The notes beneath the pieces were generated by a model, which worked only from the letters and a program-made list of their open reading frames with translations, had not been told where the DNA came from and searched no databases. A stretch of DNA of 64,000 nt from positions 2,481,001 through 2,545,000 of the forward strand of contig NZ_AP028664.1 in NCBI RefSeq assembly GCF_041154455.1. The letters run 5' to 3'. A program made the translations under genes and the position numbers. The first letter of the stretch is position 1; each line of letters opens with the position of its first letter. Source of the stretch: Variovorax sp. V213. GTDB taxonomy: Bacteria; Pseudomonadota; Gammaproteobacteria; Burkholderiales; Burkholderiaceae_C. Below are positions 16,759-26,600 of the stretch, one piece after another.

Positions 16759-18597
16759 CTACTGCACGCTGATCTTCGCCGCCGTCGGCGTGGCGTCGAG
16801 CAGCAGGCTTGAGGGCCAGGTCGTCCAGTTCGCGCCGAGTTCGGCGGCGTTCGGATCGCCCTTGCGCATGAACGTGCCGACGCTGGCCATGACGGCGTTG
16901 GACAAGGCGAGCCGGCCTGGCTGGTTGGCCTTGCTGGCCATCACGCTGCTGAGCAGCGAGGAGCCGAAGTTGCCGAATACGAACGGCAGGTCGAAGGCGT
17001 GCGAGGCGCCATAGACGTCGTTCCACGGTGACGGTTCCTGCGCCCAATCGAGGCGGTAGTGCCAGATGTTGGACTGGCGTGTCTTCATCGTGTTGAGGAG
17101 GTTGTCGCGATTGGCCTCGAAAAGATGCTTCGTGATGAGCCCGGTCGCCGCGTTGTAGCCCGTGCCTGGGGTGTCTACCGGGAGGTAGAACGGATCGATG
17201 ATGTCGGCCACCGTGAGCGAGGGCGCCGCGTCGGGATCGAAGCCGGACATCATCGAGAAGCGCTGCGCGTCGTTGACGATCCAGCCGGACTTCGGAAAGC
17301 CGATGGCCGGCAGCAGCGATGCGAAGAGCTTGCCCTCGTCGCGCGTGTTGCCCGCGACGAGGGGCACCTTCACGTACTGGTCGGCCGCAATGGCGCCGAT
17401 CGGGTCGGCCGGGATCACTGTGCCGTCCGGAATGGGCCCGACAGCCCCCAGCCCGGCGGTGACCACCGTGACCAGCATGGCGCCGCCTTCCTGTGCGCGC
17501 AGGTAGTCGGCAATCTGCGCCGGAGTGCGTGTGCCGATGTAGGCCTTGGCGGCCGCTGCGTCGGCCGCGGTGCCGTCGGCCACGAGCAGTTTCTCCAGGA
17601 TGGCCTGGCCCTGCGCGAGCGAAGACGCGGCCGGCTGGAGCGAAGGCAGCGTGCCGGGCGGCAGATTGCTGGCGAGCGAGATGCCGCCACTCATCTCGAA
17701 GGCCTTGTGGAACAGGCCCTTGGCCATCGGCGAGGTCATCACCGCCAGCAGGTTGGTCGCGCCCGCCGATTCACCCGACAGCGTGACGTTGTTCGGATCG
17801 CCGCCGAAGCTCGCGACGTTGTTCTTGACGAAGCGCAGCGCCGCCATGTTGTCGAGCAGCGCGAAGTTGCCCGAATCGTCGCCCGCGGTGCCGCCCGGCC
17901 GCAGTTGCGGCAGGTTCAGGAAGCCCAGGATGCCCAGGCGGTAGCTGGCGGTGATGACCACCGCGTTGGCTTTCTTCGCCAGCGTGGCGCCGTCATACAG
18001 CGGGTCGGCCGTGTAGCCCGAGATGTTGCTTCCGCCATGGATGAACAGCAGCACCGGCAGGCTCGCGTCGGTGGTGGCCGGGCGCCAGATGTTGACGAAC
18101 AGGCAGTCCTCGCTGCCGACCGGCTTGCCCAGGTTCGTGCCGATGGTGGCGTCGTAGGTGTTGTGGGTGCCCGGACTGAAAAGCCGGCCGATCTGCAGGC
18201 AGGCGTTGCCGAACTTCGTGGCCGGGCGGATGCCGTTCCAGGCCGCGGGTTCGACCGGTGCGCGCCAGCGCAGCGCGCCGACCGGCGGTTGCGCGAACGG
18301 AACACCCTTCCAGAACCAGGTGCCTGTCCTGGCGCTGTCGTCCACGCCCTCGATCTTGCCAACGGTGGTCTGGCGCACCATGGGGCCGTCGGCGGCCGGG
18401 GGCGGCGCAGGCGCGGGCGAGGCGATCGGAAGGAACGCAAACGACGAGCCCGAAGAACCGCCTCCCCCGCAGGCCGTGAAAGCCATGCACGCCGCCATGG
18501 CGATGGCCCGTGCAACCGCCACCCTCGTTCCTGCCGCCCGCTGGTTTTCTGGCCGTGCCTGTACTGCTGTCAGTGCCGTATCCATTTTTGTCTCCAC
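16759..18597 (-). CDS. Secreted type B carboxylesterase, probable lipoprotein
   Basis: A 612-residue alpha/beta-hydrolase of the carboxylesterase type B family. Signature 2 EDCLFVNIWRP and the nucleophile motif TLSGESAGATN (Ser in GESAG) are clear, as is the oxyanion region FIHGGSNISGYTA. The N-terminus has a hydrophobic stretch ending AFTACGGGGSSGSS, which looks like a lipobox plus a flexible linker, so the enzyme is probably anchored to the outer membrane or exported. An alternative start is Met5, four codons in. It could cut an ester to release the acid used by the downstream ligase and beta-oxidation genes. It is divergent from the AraC-type regulator at 18717. Confidence 0.92.
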   Translation of the reverse strand: METKMDTALTAVQARPENQRAAGTRVAVARAIAMAACMAFTACGGGGSSGSSFAFLPIASPAPAPPPAADGPMVRQTTVGKIEGVDDSARTGTWFWKGVPFAQPPVGALRWRAPVEPAAWNGIRPATKFGNACLQIGRLFSPGTHNTYDATIGTNLGKPVGSEDCLFVNIWRPATTDASLPVLLFIHGGSNISGYTADPLYDGATLAKKANAVVITASYRLGILGFLNLPQLRPGGTAGDDSGNFALLDNMAALRFVKNNVASFGGDPNNVTLSGESAGATNLLAVMTSPMAKGLFHKAFEMSGGISLASNLPPGTLPSLQPAASSLAQGQAILEKLLVADGTAADAAAAKAYIGTRTPAQIADYLRAQEGGAMLVTVVTAGLGAVGPIPDGTVIPADPIGAIAADQYVKVPLVAGNTRDEGKLFASLLPAIGFPKSGWIVNDAQRFSMMSGFDPDAAPSLTVADIIDPFYLPVDTPGTGYNAATGLITKHLFEANRDNLLNTMKTRQSNIWHYRLDWAQEPSPWNDVYGASHAFDLPFVFGNFGSSLLSSVMASKANQPGRLALSNAVMASVGTFMRKGDPNAAELGANWTTWPSSLLLDATPTAAKISVQ

Positions 18598-18716
18598 ACC
18601 GGGTTAATCGGAATTCCTGCATCGGTGCCCGGTGGCCATACTCCGGCCGGCCGAACCCGCCAGAAAATTCTAGGAACGGACCGCGTTTCCCCCGCTATCG
18701 CAAGCGAGCCAATTCA

Positions 18717-19811
18717 ATGACTTCAGAAGCCCCCATGCCACATGCCCAGCGCCGGCCGCAACGCCGGCCGGGCTGCGCGCAGCAGCCCGAGCTGCGGACC
18801 AGCTCGGCCGCGTGGCTCGAAGGCGTGCTCTCGATGTTCGAGGCCGAAGGGCTGGACGTGCCCTCGCTGCTTCAGGGCGCCGGCTTCGATCCCGATTCGC
18901 TGCGCCGACAGAACGCGCGCATTCCGGTCGACGAAATCACCATGCTCTGGCAACTCGCCGTGGCGCGCGCCGGCAAGCCCTCGCTGGGCCTGCATCGCGA
19001 CCTGGCCGCCACGCACAGCAAGCTGGGCACGGTCGGCCACGCCATGGCCTGCAGCCCCGATCTCGGCTCGGCCCTCGCGCGGCTGGCGCGCTACATGGCC
19101 GTGATCTCGGACGCGACCGCTTTCTCGCTGCAACCCGACCCGCGCGGTTGCTGGATGGTGATGGAGCACAACGGCGGCAGCCTGCCGATACCTCGCCAGC
19201 GCGTCGAATACGCCCTCTTGACCACCCTCATGCAATGCCAGTGGCTCACGCGGCGTGAACTGCAGCCACTGGCCATGGAGTTCGTCTACCCCGCGCCGGC
19301 CAGCGACCGGCTGCACCGCGAGGCCTTCGGCTGCGACGTGCGCTTCAACGCCGCCGCGAACCGCATGCTGCTGTCGAGCACCGACCTGGCCATGCCGCTG
19401 CCCACGCATCACCCCGCCCTGGGCGAGATGCAGGAGCACCTGCTGGACGACCAGCTGAGCCTCCTGGGCCAGACCACCACCAGCAGCCTGGTGTGCGCCG
19501 AAATCGCGCGCCGGCTGCCGCAGGGCGAGCCGCGCCGGCAGGACGTGGCCGCCGGCCTCGGTCTGGCGGAGCGCACGCTGCAGCGGCGGCTGCAGGAAGA
19601 GTCGGTGTCGTTCCAGTCGCTGCTCGACCGCACCCGCCGCGAGCTCGCGCAGCAGTACCTGGCCGAAGACCGCCATACGCTCACCGACGTGGCGGACATG
19701 CTCGGCTTCGTCGACAGCAGCAATTTCTTCCGGGCCTGCAAGCGCTGGTTCGGCCTGCCGCCCGCGCAATACCGGGCGCGGATCTGGGCCGCCCCCGCAC
19801 TCGCCCACTGA
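18717..19811 (+). CDS. AraC-family transcriptional regulator, OruR/ArgR-like
   Basis: A 364-residue regulator. The N-terminal two thirds match the Arabinose_bd-type domain of AraC proteins (WLEGVLSMFEAEGLDVPSLL at the start, then GLHRDLAATHSKLGTVGHAM). The C-terminus holds the two-helix-turn-helix DNA-binding domain: QDVAAGLGLAERTLQRRLQE and TLTDVADMLGFVDSSNFFRA followed by FGLPPAQYR. The ATG at 18717 is 119 nt from the divergent esterase start, so it probably controls that promoter and perhaps the catabolic genes beyond. A second possible ATG lies six codons downstream. The inducer is unknown. Confidence 0.92.
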   Translation: MTSEAPMPHAQRRPQRRPGCAQQPELRTSSAAWLEGVLSMFEAEGLDVPSLLQGAGFDPDSLRRQNARIPVDEITMLWQLAVARAGKPSLGLHRDLAATHSKLGTVGHAMACSPDLGSALARLARYMAVISDATAFSLQPDPRGCWMVMEHNGGSLPIPRQRVEYALLTTLMQCQWLTRRELQPLAMEFVYPAPASDRLHREAFGCDVRFNAAANRMLLSSTDLAMPLPTHHPALGEMQEHLLDDQLSLLGQTTTSSLVCAEIARRLPQGEPRRQDVAAGLGLAERTLQRRLQEESVSFQSLLDRTRRELAQQYLAEDRHTLTDVADMLGFVDSSNFFRACKRWFGLPPAQYRARIWAAPALAH

Positions 19812-19873
19812 CGCCATCGGGCCCCGATGGCCCGCGCCGCAAGGGGTTACGCGCTGTGCCGGACAATCCGGGC

Positions 19874-21355
19874 ATGAGCTTGCTTGCCGAAGACACGGTC
19901 GCCGCCGACCTGGGACTGCAATGGAAACCGGGATTTCTGGCGCTGGGGCCCGCGTTTCTCACCGAATTGCGGCCGACGCCGCTACCCGATCCCTACTGGG
20001 TGGGCCACAGCGAGGCGATGGCGCGCGAGCTCGGCTTGCCGCCCGGCTGGGGGCGATCGGACAGCACGCTGGCAGCCCTGACCGGCAACCTGTCCGTGGC
20101 GGGAACCCGGCCCTTTGCGACGGTCTACAGCGGCCACCAGTTCGGCGTCTGGGCCGGCCAGCTCGGCGATGGCCGCGCGATCATGCTGGGCGAGACAGCG
20201 GGCGGCCTCGAAGTGCAGATCAAGGGTGCGGGCCGCACGCCCTACTCGCGCGGCGGCGACGGCCGCGCCGTGCTGCGCTCCAGCATCCGCGAATTCCTCT
20301 GCAGCGAGGCCATGTACGGCCTCGGCATACCCACCACCCGCGCGCTCTGCGTCGCAGGCTCGGACGCCCCCGTGTACCGCGAAGAACCGGAAACCGCGGC
20401 CGTGGTGACCCGCGTGGCGCCCAGTTTCATCCGCTTCGGCCACTTCGAGCACTTTGCGGCAAACCAGCGCGACGCCGAGCTGCGCGCATTGGCCGACTAC
20501 GTGATCGACCGCTATTACCCGGCCTGCCGCACCACCGAGCGCTTCAACGGCAACGCCTATGCGGCCTTCCTGGAAGCCGTGAGCGAGCGCACCGCCGCCC
20601 TGCTCGCCCAATGGCAGGCCGTGGGCTTTTGCCACGGCGTGATGAACACCGACAACATGAGCATTCTGGGGCTCACCATCGACTACGGGCCATTCCAGTT
20701 CCTGGACGGGTTCGATCCGCGCCACATCTGCAACCACAGCGACACCAGCGGCCGCTATGCCTTCAACCAGCAGCCCAACGTGGCCTACTGGAACCTGTTC
20801 TGCCTGGCGCAGGCACTGCTGCCGCTGATCGGCGACCAGGAAATTGCGGTGGCGGCGCTGGAGTCTTACAAGACGGTGTTTCCGAGCGAATTCGAGGGCC
20901 GGATGGGGGCCAAGCTCGGACTCACCGATTCGGCCGGGGGCGACCGCACGCTCATCGAGGGCCTGCTGAAGCTCCTGGCCGCGGAAAAGGTCGACTACAC
21001 GATCTTCTGGCGCCGCCTTTCGCAGCACATGGCCGGCGGCAACGCCGAGCCAGTGCGCGACCTGTTCCTGGATCGAGCCGGCTTCGATGCATGGCTGCTA
21101 TTATTTTCAGAGCGCCACGCGCAGGCATCGCGTCCGCAAGCCGCGGACTTGATGCTCAAATCCAATCCAAAGTACGTGTTGAGGAACCACCTGGGGCAGC
21201 AAGCCATCGAAGCGGCAGGCCGAAAAGACTTCTCGGGTGTGGCAACCTTGCTGACACTGCTCCAAACCCCATCTGAAGAACATCCCGGTGCCGATGCCTA
21301 TGCCGGGTTTCCGCCCGACTGGGCCTCCACGATCGCAATCAGCTGCTCATCATGA
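19874..21355 (+). CDS. selO: Protein adenylyltransferase SelO
   Basis: A 493-residue pseudokinase-fold enzyme of the SelO/YdiU family, which transfers AMP from ATP to Ser/Thr/Tyr of target proteins; known targets in bacteria include redox enzymes. Motifs: VYSGHQFGVWAGQLGDGRA, VQIKGAGRTPYSRGGDGRAV, the metal/catalytic GVMNTDNMSILG and DYGPFQFLD. The C-terminus ends SCSS, matching the position where eukaryotic SelO carries selenocysteine. I chose the ATG at 19874 because the protein then starts like the family; the reading frame is open far upstream inside the AraC gene. Its stop overlaps the msrB ATG as ATGA. Codons near 21097 contain a 17-bp dyad repeat. Confidence 0.96.
   Translation: MSLLAEDTVAADLGLQWKPGFLALGPAFLTELRPTPLPDPYWVGHSEAMARELGLPPGWGRSDSTLAALTGNLSVAGTRPFATVYSGHQFGVWAGQLGDGRAIMLGETAGGLEVQIKGAGRTPYSRGGDGRAVLRSSIREFLCSEAMYGLGIPTTRALCVAGSDAPVYREEPETAAVVTRVAPSFIRFGHFEHFAANQRDAELRALADYVIDRYYPACRTTERFNGNAYAAFLEAVSERTAALLAQWQAVGFCHGVMNTDNMSILGLTIDYGPFQFLDGFDPRHICNHSDTSGRYAFNQQPNVAYWNLFCLAQALLPLIGDQEIAVAALESYKTVFPSEFEGRMGAKLGLTDSAGGDRTLIEGLLKLLAAEKVDYTIFWRRLSQHMAGGNAEPVRDLFLDRAGFDAWLLLFSERHAQASRPQAADLMLKSNPKYVLRNHLGQQAIEAAGRKDFSGVATLLTLLQTPSEEHPGADAYAGFPPDWASTIAISCSS
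21097..21113. repeat. 17-bp GCTA-type dyad, copy in selO
   Basis: GCTATTATTTTCAGAGC, a degenerate member of the 17-bp set also seen at 14843, 26752 and 39524. It encodes part of AWLLLFSER and is conspicuously A/T-rich within the gene. Confidence 0.4.
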
Positions 21356-21762
21356 CCACTCCCGTACAGAAAACCGACGCCGAATGGAAAGCCCTGCTCG
21401 CTGAAAAAGGCGCCGAGCCCGCGGCCTTCGAGGTCACGCGCCATGCCGCCACCGAGCGCCCCTTCACCGGCAAGTACGAGGCGCACTGGGAGGACGGCAC
21501 CTACCATTGCATCTGCTGCGGCGCCAAACTGTTCGAGGCGTCGACCAAATTCGACGCGGGTTGCGGCTGGCCCAGCTTCTCGGAAGAAGCCGTTCCGGGT
21601 GCCATCAGGAACATCGTCGACCGTTCGCACGGCATGGTGCGCACCGAGAACGTCTGCGCGAATTGCGGCGCCCACCTGGGCCACGTGTTCCCCGATGGCC
21701 CCACCGAAACCGGCCTTCGCTACTGCATGAATTCCGCCTCGCTGGACTTCCAGAAGAAATAA
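21352..21762 (+). CDS. msrB: Peptide-methionine (R)-S-oxide reductase MsrB
   Basis: A 136-residue repair enzyme that reduces methionine-R-sulfoxide in proteins using thioredoxin. Zinc-binding pairs are C53/C56 (HCICCGAKLF) and C102/C105 (VCANCGAHLG). The catalytic Cys125 is in GLRYCMNSASLDF, and Cys71 in AGCGWPSF is the likely resolving residue. No signal peptide is seen, so it acts in the cytoplasm. The ATG overlaps the selO stop (ATGA), which makes co-translation with selO likely. That links a redox-regulating AMPylase to a redox-repair enzyme. Confidence 0.97.
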   Translation: MTTPVQKTDAEWKALLAEKGAEPAAFEVTRHAATERPFTGKYEAHWEDGTYHCICCGAKLFEASTKFDAGCGWPSFSEEAVPGAIRNIVDRSHGMVRTENVCANCGAHLGHVFPDGPTETGLRYCMNSASLDFQKK

Positions 21763-21783
21763 CCAACCGACTCCGCCCAGCGC

Positions 21784-22326
21784 ATGAAACTGATCCTCGA
21801 CTTCTTTCCGATCCTGCTGTTCTTCGGCGCCTACAAGCTGGCCGACATCTACACCGCCACCGGCGTGCTCATGGCCGCCACCGTGCTGCAGATGGGCATC
21901 ATCTACGCCCTGGACCGCAAGCTGCAGGCCATGCAGAAGGCCACGCTGGTGCTGATCCTCTTGTTCGGCACGCTCACGCTGGTGCTGCACGACGACCGCT
22001 TCATCAAGTGGAAGCCCACGGTCCTCTACGGTGCCATGGCCATCGCCCTGGCGGTTGCGCTCTGGGCGCTGAAGAAGAACTTCCTCAAGATGCTGCTGGG
22101 CTCGCAGCTGCAATTGCCCGACCGCGTGTGGGGCCGCCTCAACGTGGCCTGGATCGGTTACTGCCTCTTCATGGCCGCCATCAACGGCTACGTGGCGGCG
22201 TACTTCACCACCGAGGCCTGGGTCAACTTCAAGCTCTGGGGCTATGCGTTTCCCGTCGTCTTCCTGGTGGCGCAGGGGCTTTACATCTCGCCGCACCTCA
22301 AGGGCGACGACAAGCCCGCCGCATGA
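21784..22326 (+). CDS. yciB: Inner-membrane-spanning protein YciB (septation protein A family)
   Basis: A 180-residue polytopic protein starting MKLILDFFPILLFFGAYKLA, the typical opening of the YciB/IspZ family, with five or so hydrophobic segments and the conserved end WVNFKLWGYAFPVVFLVAQG. In other bacteria YciB is linked to cell-envelope integrity and septation. The gene lies 21 nt after msrB and overlaps the next ORF by ATGA, so it belongs to the selO-msrB-yciB-bolA transcript. Confidence 0.94.
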   Translation: MKLILDFFPILLFFGAYKLADIYTATGVLMAATVLQMGIIYALDRKLQAMQKATLVLILLFGTLTLVLHDDRFIKWKPTVLYGAMAIALAVALWALKKNFLKMLLGSQLQLPDRVWGRLNVAWIGYCLFMAAINGYVAAYFTTEAWVNFKLWGYAFPVVFLVAQGLYISPHLKGDDKPAA

Positions 22327-22604
22327 GCGCAGCAGCGAACCACCCCTTGCCGACGGCGCGCGACCTCGAAGCGGCGCTGCGCCAGGCGCTCCAGCCCACG
22401 GTGCTGGAGGTGATCGACGAGAGCAGCGCCCACGCCGGCCATGCCGGCGCCAACGCGGAGGGTCGCGGCACCCATTTCCGGGTTCGCGTTGCTTCCCCAC
22501 TGTTCGAAGGGAAGCCCCGCGTGGCGCGCCATCGCCTTGTGTATGATGCCCTCCAAGTTTTTATCGCGCAGGGTCTGCACGCCATCGCCATCGAGGTGCT
22601 CTGA
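22323..22604 (+). CDS. BolA family protein
   Basis: A 93-residue BolA-like protein with the conserved pattern HFRVRVASPLFEGKPRVARH followed by RLVYDAL and GLHAIAIEV. BolA proteins bind monothiol glutaredoxins with an Fe-S cluster or act as transcription factors. A His-rich insert HAGHAG sits in the variable loop. It starts inside the yciB stop (ATGA overlap). The 145-nt gap that follows up to the parvulin gene shows no convincing gene or structure. Confidence 0.92.
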   Translation: MSAAANHPLPTARDLEAALRQALQPTVLEVIDESSAHAGHAGANAEGRGTHFRVRVASPLFEGKPRVARHRLVYDALQVFIAQGLHAIAIEVL

Positions 22605-22749
22605 GTCTTCGGATCAGTTTCACGCCGCCATCCGCCAACATGGCCGCGCCAGCCCGCCCTCCCTTCTTCTTCGTTTCCGTCGTCTCATCCGCTTTCTTCC
22701 ACGCGCTTTTTCCCATACGCGCATTTCCCTCCAGCCTGATATTCATTCC

Positions 22750-23535
22750 ATGAAAAAACAAATCTTGCAGGCCGTTGCGGCCGCAGCGCTGCTCGGTGCG
22801 ATTCCCGTGGCGGCCATGGCGCAGAACGCAGCCATCGTCAACGGCAAGCCCGTGCCCAAGGCGCGCATGGACGTGCTGGCCCAGCAGCTGGCGGCAGCCG
22901 GCCGGCCGGTCACGCCGGAGATGCAGGGCCAGTTGCGCGAGGAAGTCGTTGCGCGCGAAGTGTTCATGCAGGAAGCTCAGAAGCAGGGCCTCGACGCCAC
23001 CGAGGACTACAAGAACCAGCTCGAACTTGCCCGCCAGGCGATCCTGATCCGCGCGCTGTTCGAGAACTACCGCAAGACCAGCCCGGTCTCGGACGCCGAC
23101 GTCAAGGCCGAGTACGACAAGTTCGTGGCGGCCAACGGCGGCAAGGAATACAAGGCCCGCCACATCCTGGTCGAAACGGAAGACCAGGCCAAGAAGATCA
23201 TGGCCGACCTGAAGAAGGGCGCCAAGTTCGAGGACATCGCCAAGAAGCAGAGCAAGGACCCGGGATCGGGCGCCAACGGCGGCGACCTCGACTGGGCCAA
23301 CCCGGCGAGCTTCGTGCCCGAGTTCTCGGAAGCGATGATCAAGCTGAAGAAGGGTGAAACCACCCCTGCGCCGATCAAGACGCAGTTCGGCTACCACATC
23401 ATCCGCGTCGACGACATCCGCCAGGCGCAGCTTCCGAAGATGGAAGAAGTGAAGCCGCAGATCACGCAGCAGCTGCAGCAGCAGCGCCTGCAGAAGTACC
23501 AGGAAGAACTGCGCGCGAAGGCAAAAGTGGAATAA
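22750..23535 (+). CDS. Periplasmic peptidyl-prolyl isomerase, parvulin type
   Basis: A 261-residue exported foldase. The signal peptide MKKQILQAVAAAALLGAIPV ends at about AMAQ. An N-terminal helical chaperone-like region (about 25-125) is followed by a parvulin domain: KARHILVETEDQAKKIMADL, FEDIAKKQSKDPGSGANGGD, FGYHIIRVDD. The arrangement resembles PrsA/SurA-like proteins with a single rotamase domain. It ends in a Gln- and Lys-rich coiled tail. It probably assists outer-membrane or periplasmic protein folding. A bidirectional terminator follows at 23585. Confidence 0.94.
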   Translation: MKKQILQAVAAAALLGAIPVAAMAQNAAIVNGKPVPKARMDVLAQQLAAAGRPVTPEMQGQLREEVVAREVFMQEAQKQGLDATEDYKNQLELARQAILIRALFENYRKTSPVSDADVKAEYDKFVAANGGKEYKARHILVETEDQAKKIMADLKKGAKFEDIAKKQSKDPGSGANGGDLDWANPASFVPEFSEAMIKLKKGETTPAPIKTQFGYHIIRVDDIRQAQLPKMEEVKPQITQQLQQQRLQKYQEELRAKAKVE

Positions 23536-23542
23536 CGCCCAG

Positions 23543-23576
23543 ACCAGCGGCCCGGCAAAGCCGGTTCCGCGGTGTT
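23543..23576. repeat. Interspersed 34-nt palindromic element, copy 2
   Basis: ACCAGCGGCCCGGC-AA-AGCCGGTTCCGCGGTGTT; 32 of 34 positions equal the complement of 3226-3259. It folds into a CCGGC-AAA-GCCGG hairpin with outer paired arms and sits just before the terminator of the parvulin gene, between converging genes. Confidence 0.75.
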
Positions 23577-23584
23577 CTGGAAAT

Positions 23585-23613
23585 AAAAAAGCGGCCTGTC
23601 GGCCGCTTTTTTT
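23585..23613. terminator. Bidirectional intrinsic terminator between the parvulin gene and purL
   Basis: A-run, then GCGGCC-TGTC-GGCCGC, then a T-run of seven. The stem is perfect and has A and T runs on both sides, so it can terminate the parvulin transcript rightward and the purL transcript leftward. Confidence 0.9.
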
Positions 23614-23640
23614 CATGGCCCGTGCAGAGCCTTGACCTTG

Positions 23641-26600
23641 TCAGCCCACCCAGCGGCGCGCATTGCGCCAGATGCGCATCCACGGGCTCAGTTCGTTCCT
23701 GTCGCCACCGGTCCAGCTCATCTGGATGTTGCGGAACACGCGCTCCGGGTGCGGCATGACGGCGGTGAAGCGGCCGTCCGGCGTGGTGACCGAGGTCAGG
23801 CCGCCCGCGCTGCCGTTCGGGTTGAACGGGTATTGCTCGGTCGGGTTGCCGTGGTTGTCCACGAAGCGCATCGCCGCAATGGCCTTGGCGGCATCGCCGC
23901 GGTGCTTGAAGTTGGCATAACCCTCGCCATGCGCCACCGCGATCGGCAGCCGGCTGCCGGCCATGCCCGCAAAGAAGATGCTGGGCGATTCGAGCACCTC
24001 GACCATCGACAGGCGCGCCTCGAAACGCTCGCTCTGGTTGGTGGTGAAGCGCGGCCAGGCCTCGGCGCCTGGAATGATGTCCGCCAGTTCGGCGAACATC
24101 TGGCAGCCGTTGCACACGCCCAGGCCGAAGGTGTCTTCGCGGCCGAAGAAAGCCTTGAACTGCTCGGCGAGCTTCGGGTTGAAGGTGATGCTGCGCGCCC
24201 AGCCGATGCCGGCGCCCAGGGTGTCGCCGTAGCTGAAGCCGCCACAGGCGACCACGCCCTTGAAGTTGGCGAGGTCCGCCCTGCCCGTCTGCAGGTCGGT
24301 CATGTGCACGTCGTAGGCTTCGAAGCCGGCTTCGGTGAAGGCGTAGGCCATCTCCACATGCGAGTTGACGCCCTGCTCGCGCAGGATCGCGACCTTGGGG
24401 CGCGATTGGAGGATGGCGGGGGCGACGGGTGCAACCGGCGCGTCCGGCAGGAACACGTGCATGCCCGGGTCCGAAGGCACACCCGCCGCGGCGTGCTCGG
24501 CATCGGCGCAGGCCGGGTTGTCGCGCTCGCGCGCGATCTTCCAGCTGACCGAATCCCACACCTGGTGCAGGTCGTGCAGCGTCGCGCTGAACACCGACCT
24601 GGCATCGCGCCAGACTTCGAGCTTGCCCTTGCCCGCGTCCATGGCCGAGCTGGCCGGCCGGGTCTTGCCGACGAAATGGCTGTGGGCACTGAGTCCGTGG
24701 GCGCGCAGCACCTGCATCACGTCGTTGCGCTCGGCGGTGCGCACCTGCAGCACCATGCCGAGTTCTTCGTTGAAGAGCGCCTTGAGCGTGAGCTCCTCGC
24801 GCCGCGCGCTGACCTGCTGCGCCCAGTTCTTGGCGTCGCCGGTTTCCATGCGGCTGTCGGAGATGCCGTCGCCTTCGGTGACCAGCATGTCGACGTTGAG
24901 GGCCACGCCCACATGGCCCGCAAAGGCCATTTCGCAGGCAGTGGCGAACAGGCCGCCGTCGCTGCGGTCGTGCATGGCCAGGATCTTGCCGTCGGCGCGC
25001 AGCGCATTCACGGCATCGACCAGCGCCACGAGCTGCGCCGGGTCGTCGAGGTCGGGCACCACGTCGCCGCTCTGGCCGAGCGTCTGCGCCAGGATGCTGC
25101 CGGCCATGCGGTGCCGGCCGCAACCCAGGTCGATGAGCACGAGCGTCGTGTCGGCTTCGCTGGCATCGAGCTGCGGCGTGAGCGTGCCGCGCACGTCGGC
25201 CAGCGAGGCAAAAGCGGTGACGATCAGGCTGACGGGCGAAGTGACCTTCTTCGCTTCGTCGCCGTCTTTCCACTGCGTGCGCATCGACAGCGAATCCTTG
25301 CCGACCGGAATCGACACGCCCAGCGCCGGGCACAGCTCCAGGCCCACGGCCTTGACGGTTTCGTACAGCGCGGCGTCTTCGCCCGGTTCGCCGCAGGCGG
25401 CCATCCAGTTGGCCGAGAGCTTGACGCGCGAGAGTTCGATCGGCGCGGCCAGCAGATTCGTGATGGCCTCGGCCACGGCCATGCGGCCCGAGGCCGGCGC
25501 GTCGAGCGCGGCCAGCGGCGTGCGTTCGCCCATGCTCATCGCCTCGCCTGCAAAGCCCTTGTAGTCGGCCAGCGTGACGGCGCAATCGGCCACCGGCACC
25601 TGCCATGGGCCGACCATCTGGTCGCGGTGGCTCAGGCCGCCCACGGTGCGGTCGCCGATGGTGATCAGGAAGCGCTTAGAAGCCACGGTCGGGTGCGAGA
25701 GCACGTCGATGGCGGCCTTCTGCAGATCGACGCCCGTGAGGTCGAGCGGCTTGAAGCTGCGCGCCACGGTCTTCACGTCGCGGTGCATCTTGGGCGGCTT
25801 GCCCAACAGCACGTCCATCGGCATGTCGACCGGCTGCACCGCGGCGCCTTCATCGGCCACCAGCAGCTGGCGCTCCTCGGTCGCCACGCCCACCACCGAG
25901 AACGGGCAGCGCTCGCGCTCGCAGAAGGCCTTGAACTGTTCGAGCGATTCCGGCGCAATGGCCAGCACGTAGCGCTCCTGGCTTTCGTTGCACCAGATTT
26001 CCTTCGGCGCCATGCCCGATTCTTCGAGCGGCACCGCACGCAGGTCGAAGCGCGCGCCGCGGCCGGCGTCGTTGGTCAGTTCGGGGAAGGCATTGCTCAG
26101 GCCGCCCGCGCCCACGTCGTGGATCGCCAGGATCGGGTTGGCCGCGCCCTGCTGCCAGCAGTGGTTGATGACTTCCTGCGCACGGCGCTCGATCTCGGGG
26201 TTGCCCCGCTGCACCGAGTCGAAGTCGAGTTCGGCCGCGTTGGCGCCGGTCGCCATCGAGCTGGCGGCGCTGCCGCCCATGCCGATACGCATGCCGGGGC
26301 CGCCGAGCTGGATCAGCAGCGAGCCGGCCGGGAACTGGATCTTCTTGGTCTGGGTCGCGTCGATTTGCCCCAAGCCGCCCGCGATCATGATGGGCTTGTG
26401 ATAGCCGCGCCGCACGGTGTCGAGGTCGCTCGCCACGGTCTGCTCGTATTCGCGGAAGTAGCCCAGCAGGTTGGGCCGGCCGAATTCGTTGTTGAACGCG
26501 GCGCCGCCCAGCGGGCCCTCCGTCATGATCTGCAACGGGCTGGCGATGTGCTCGGGCTTGCCGTAGTGGCCTTCTTCCGGCCAGAGCTTGGACACGGTGA

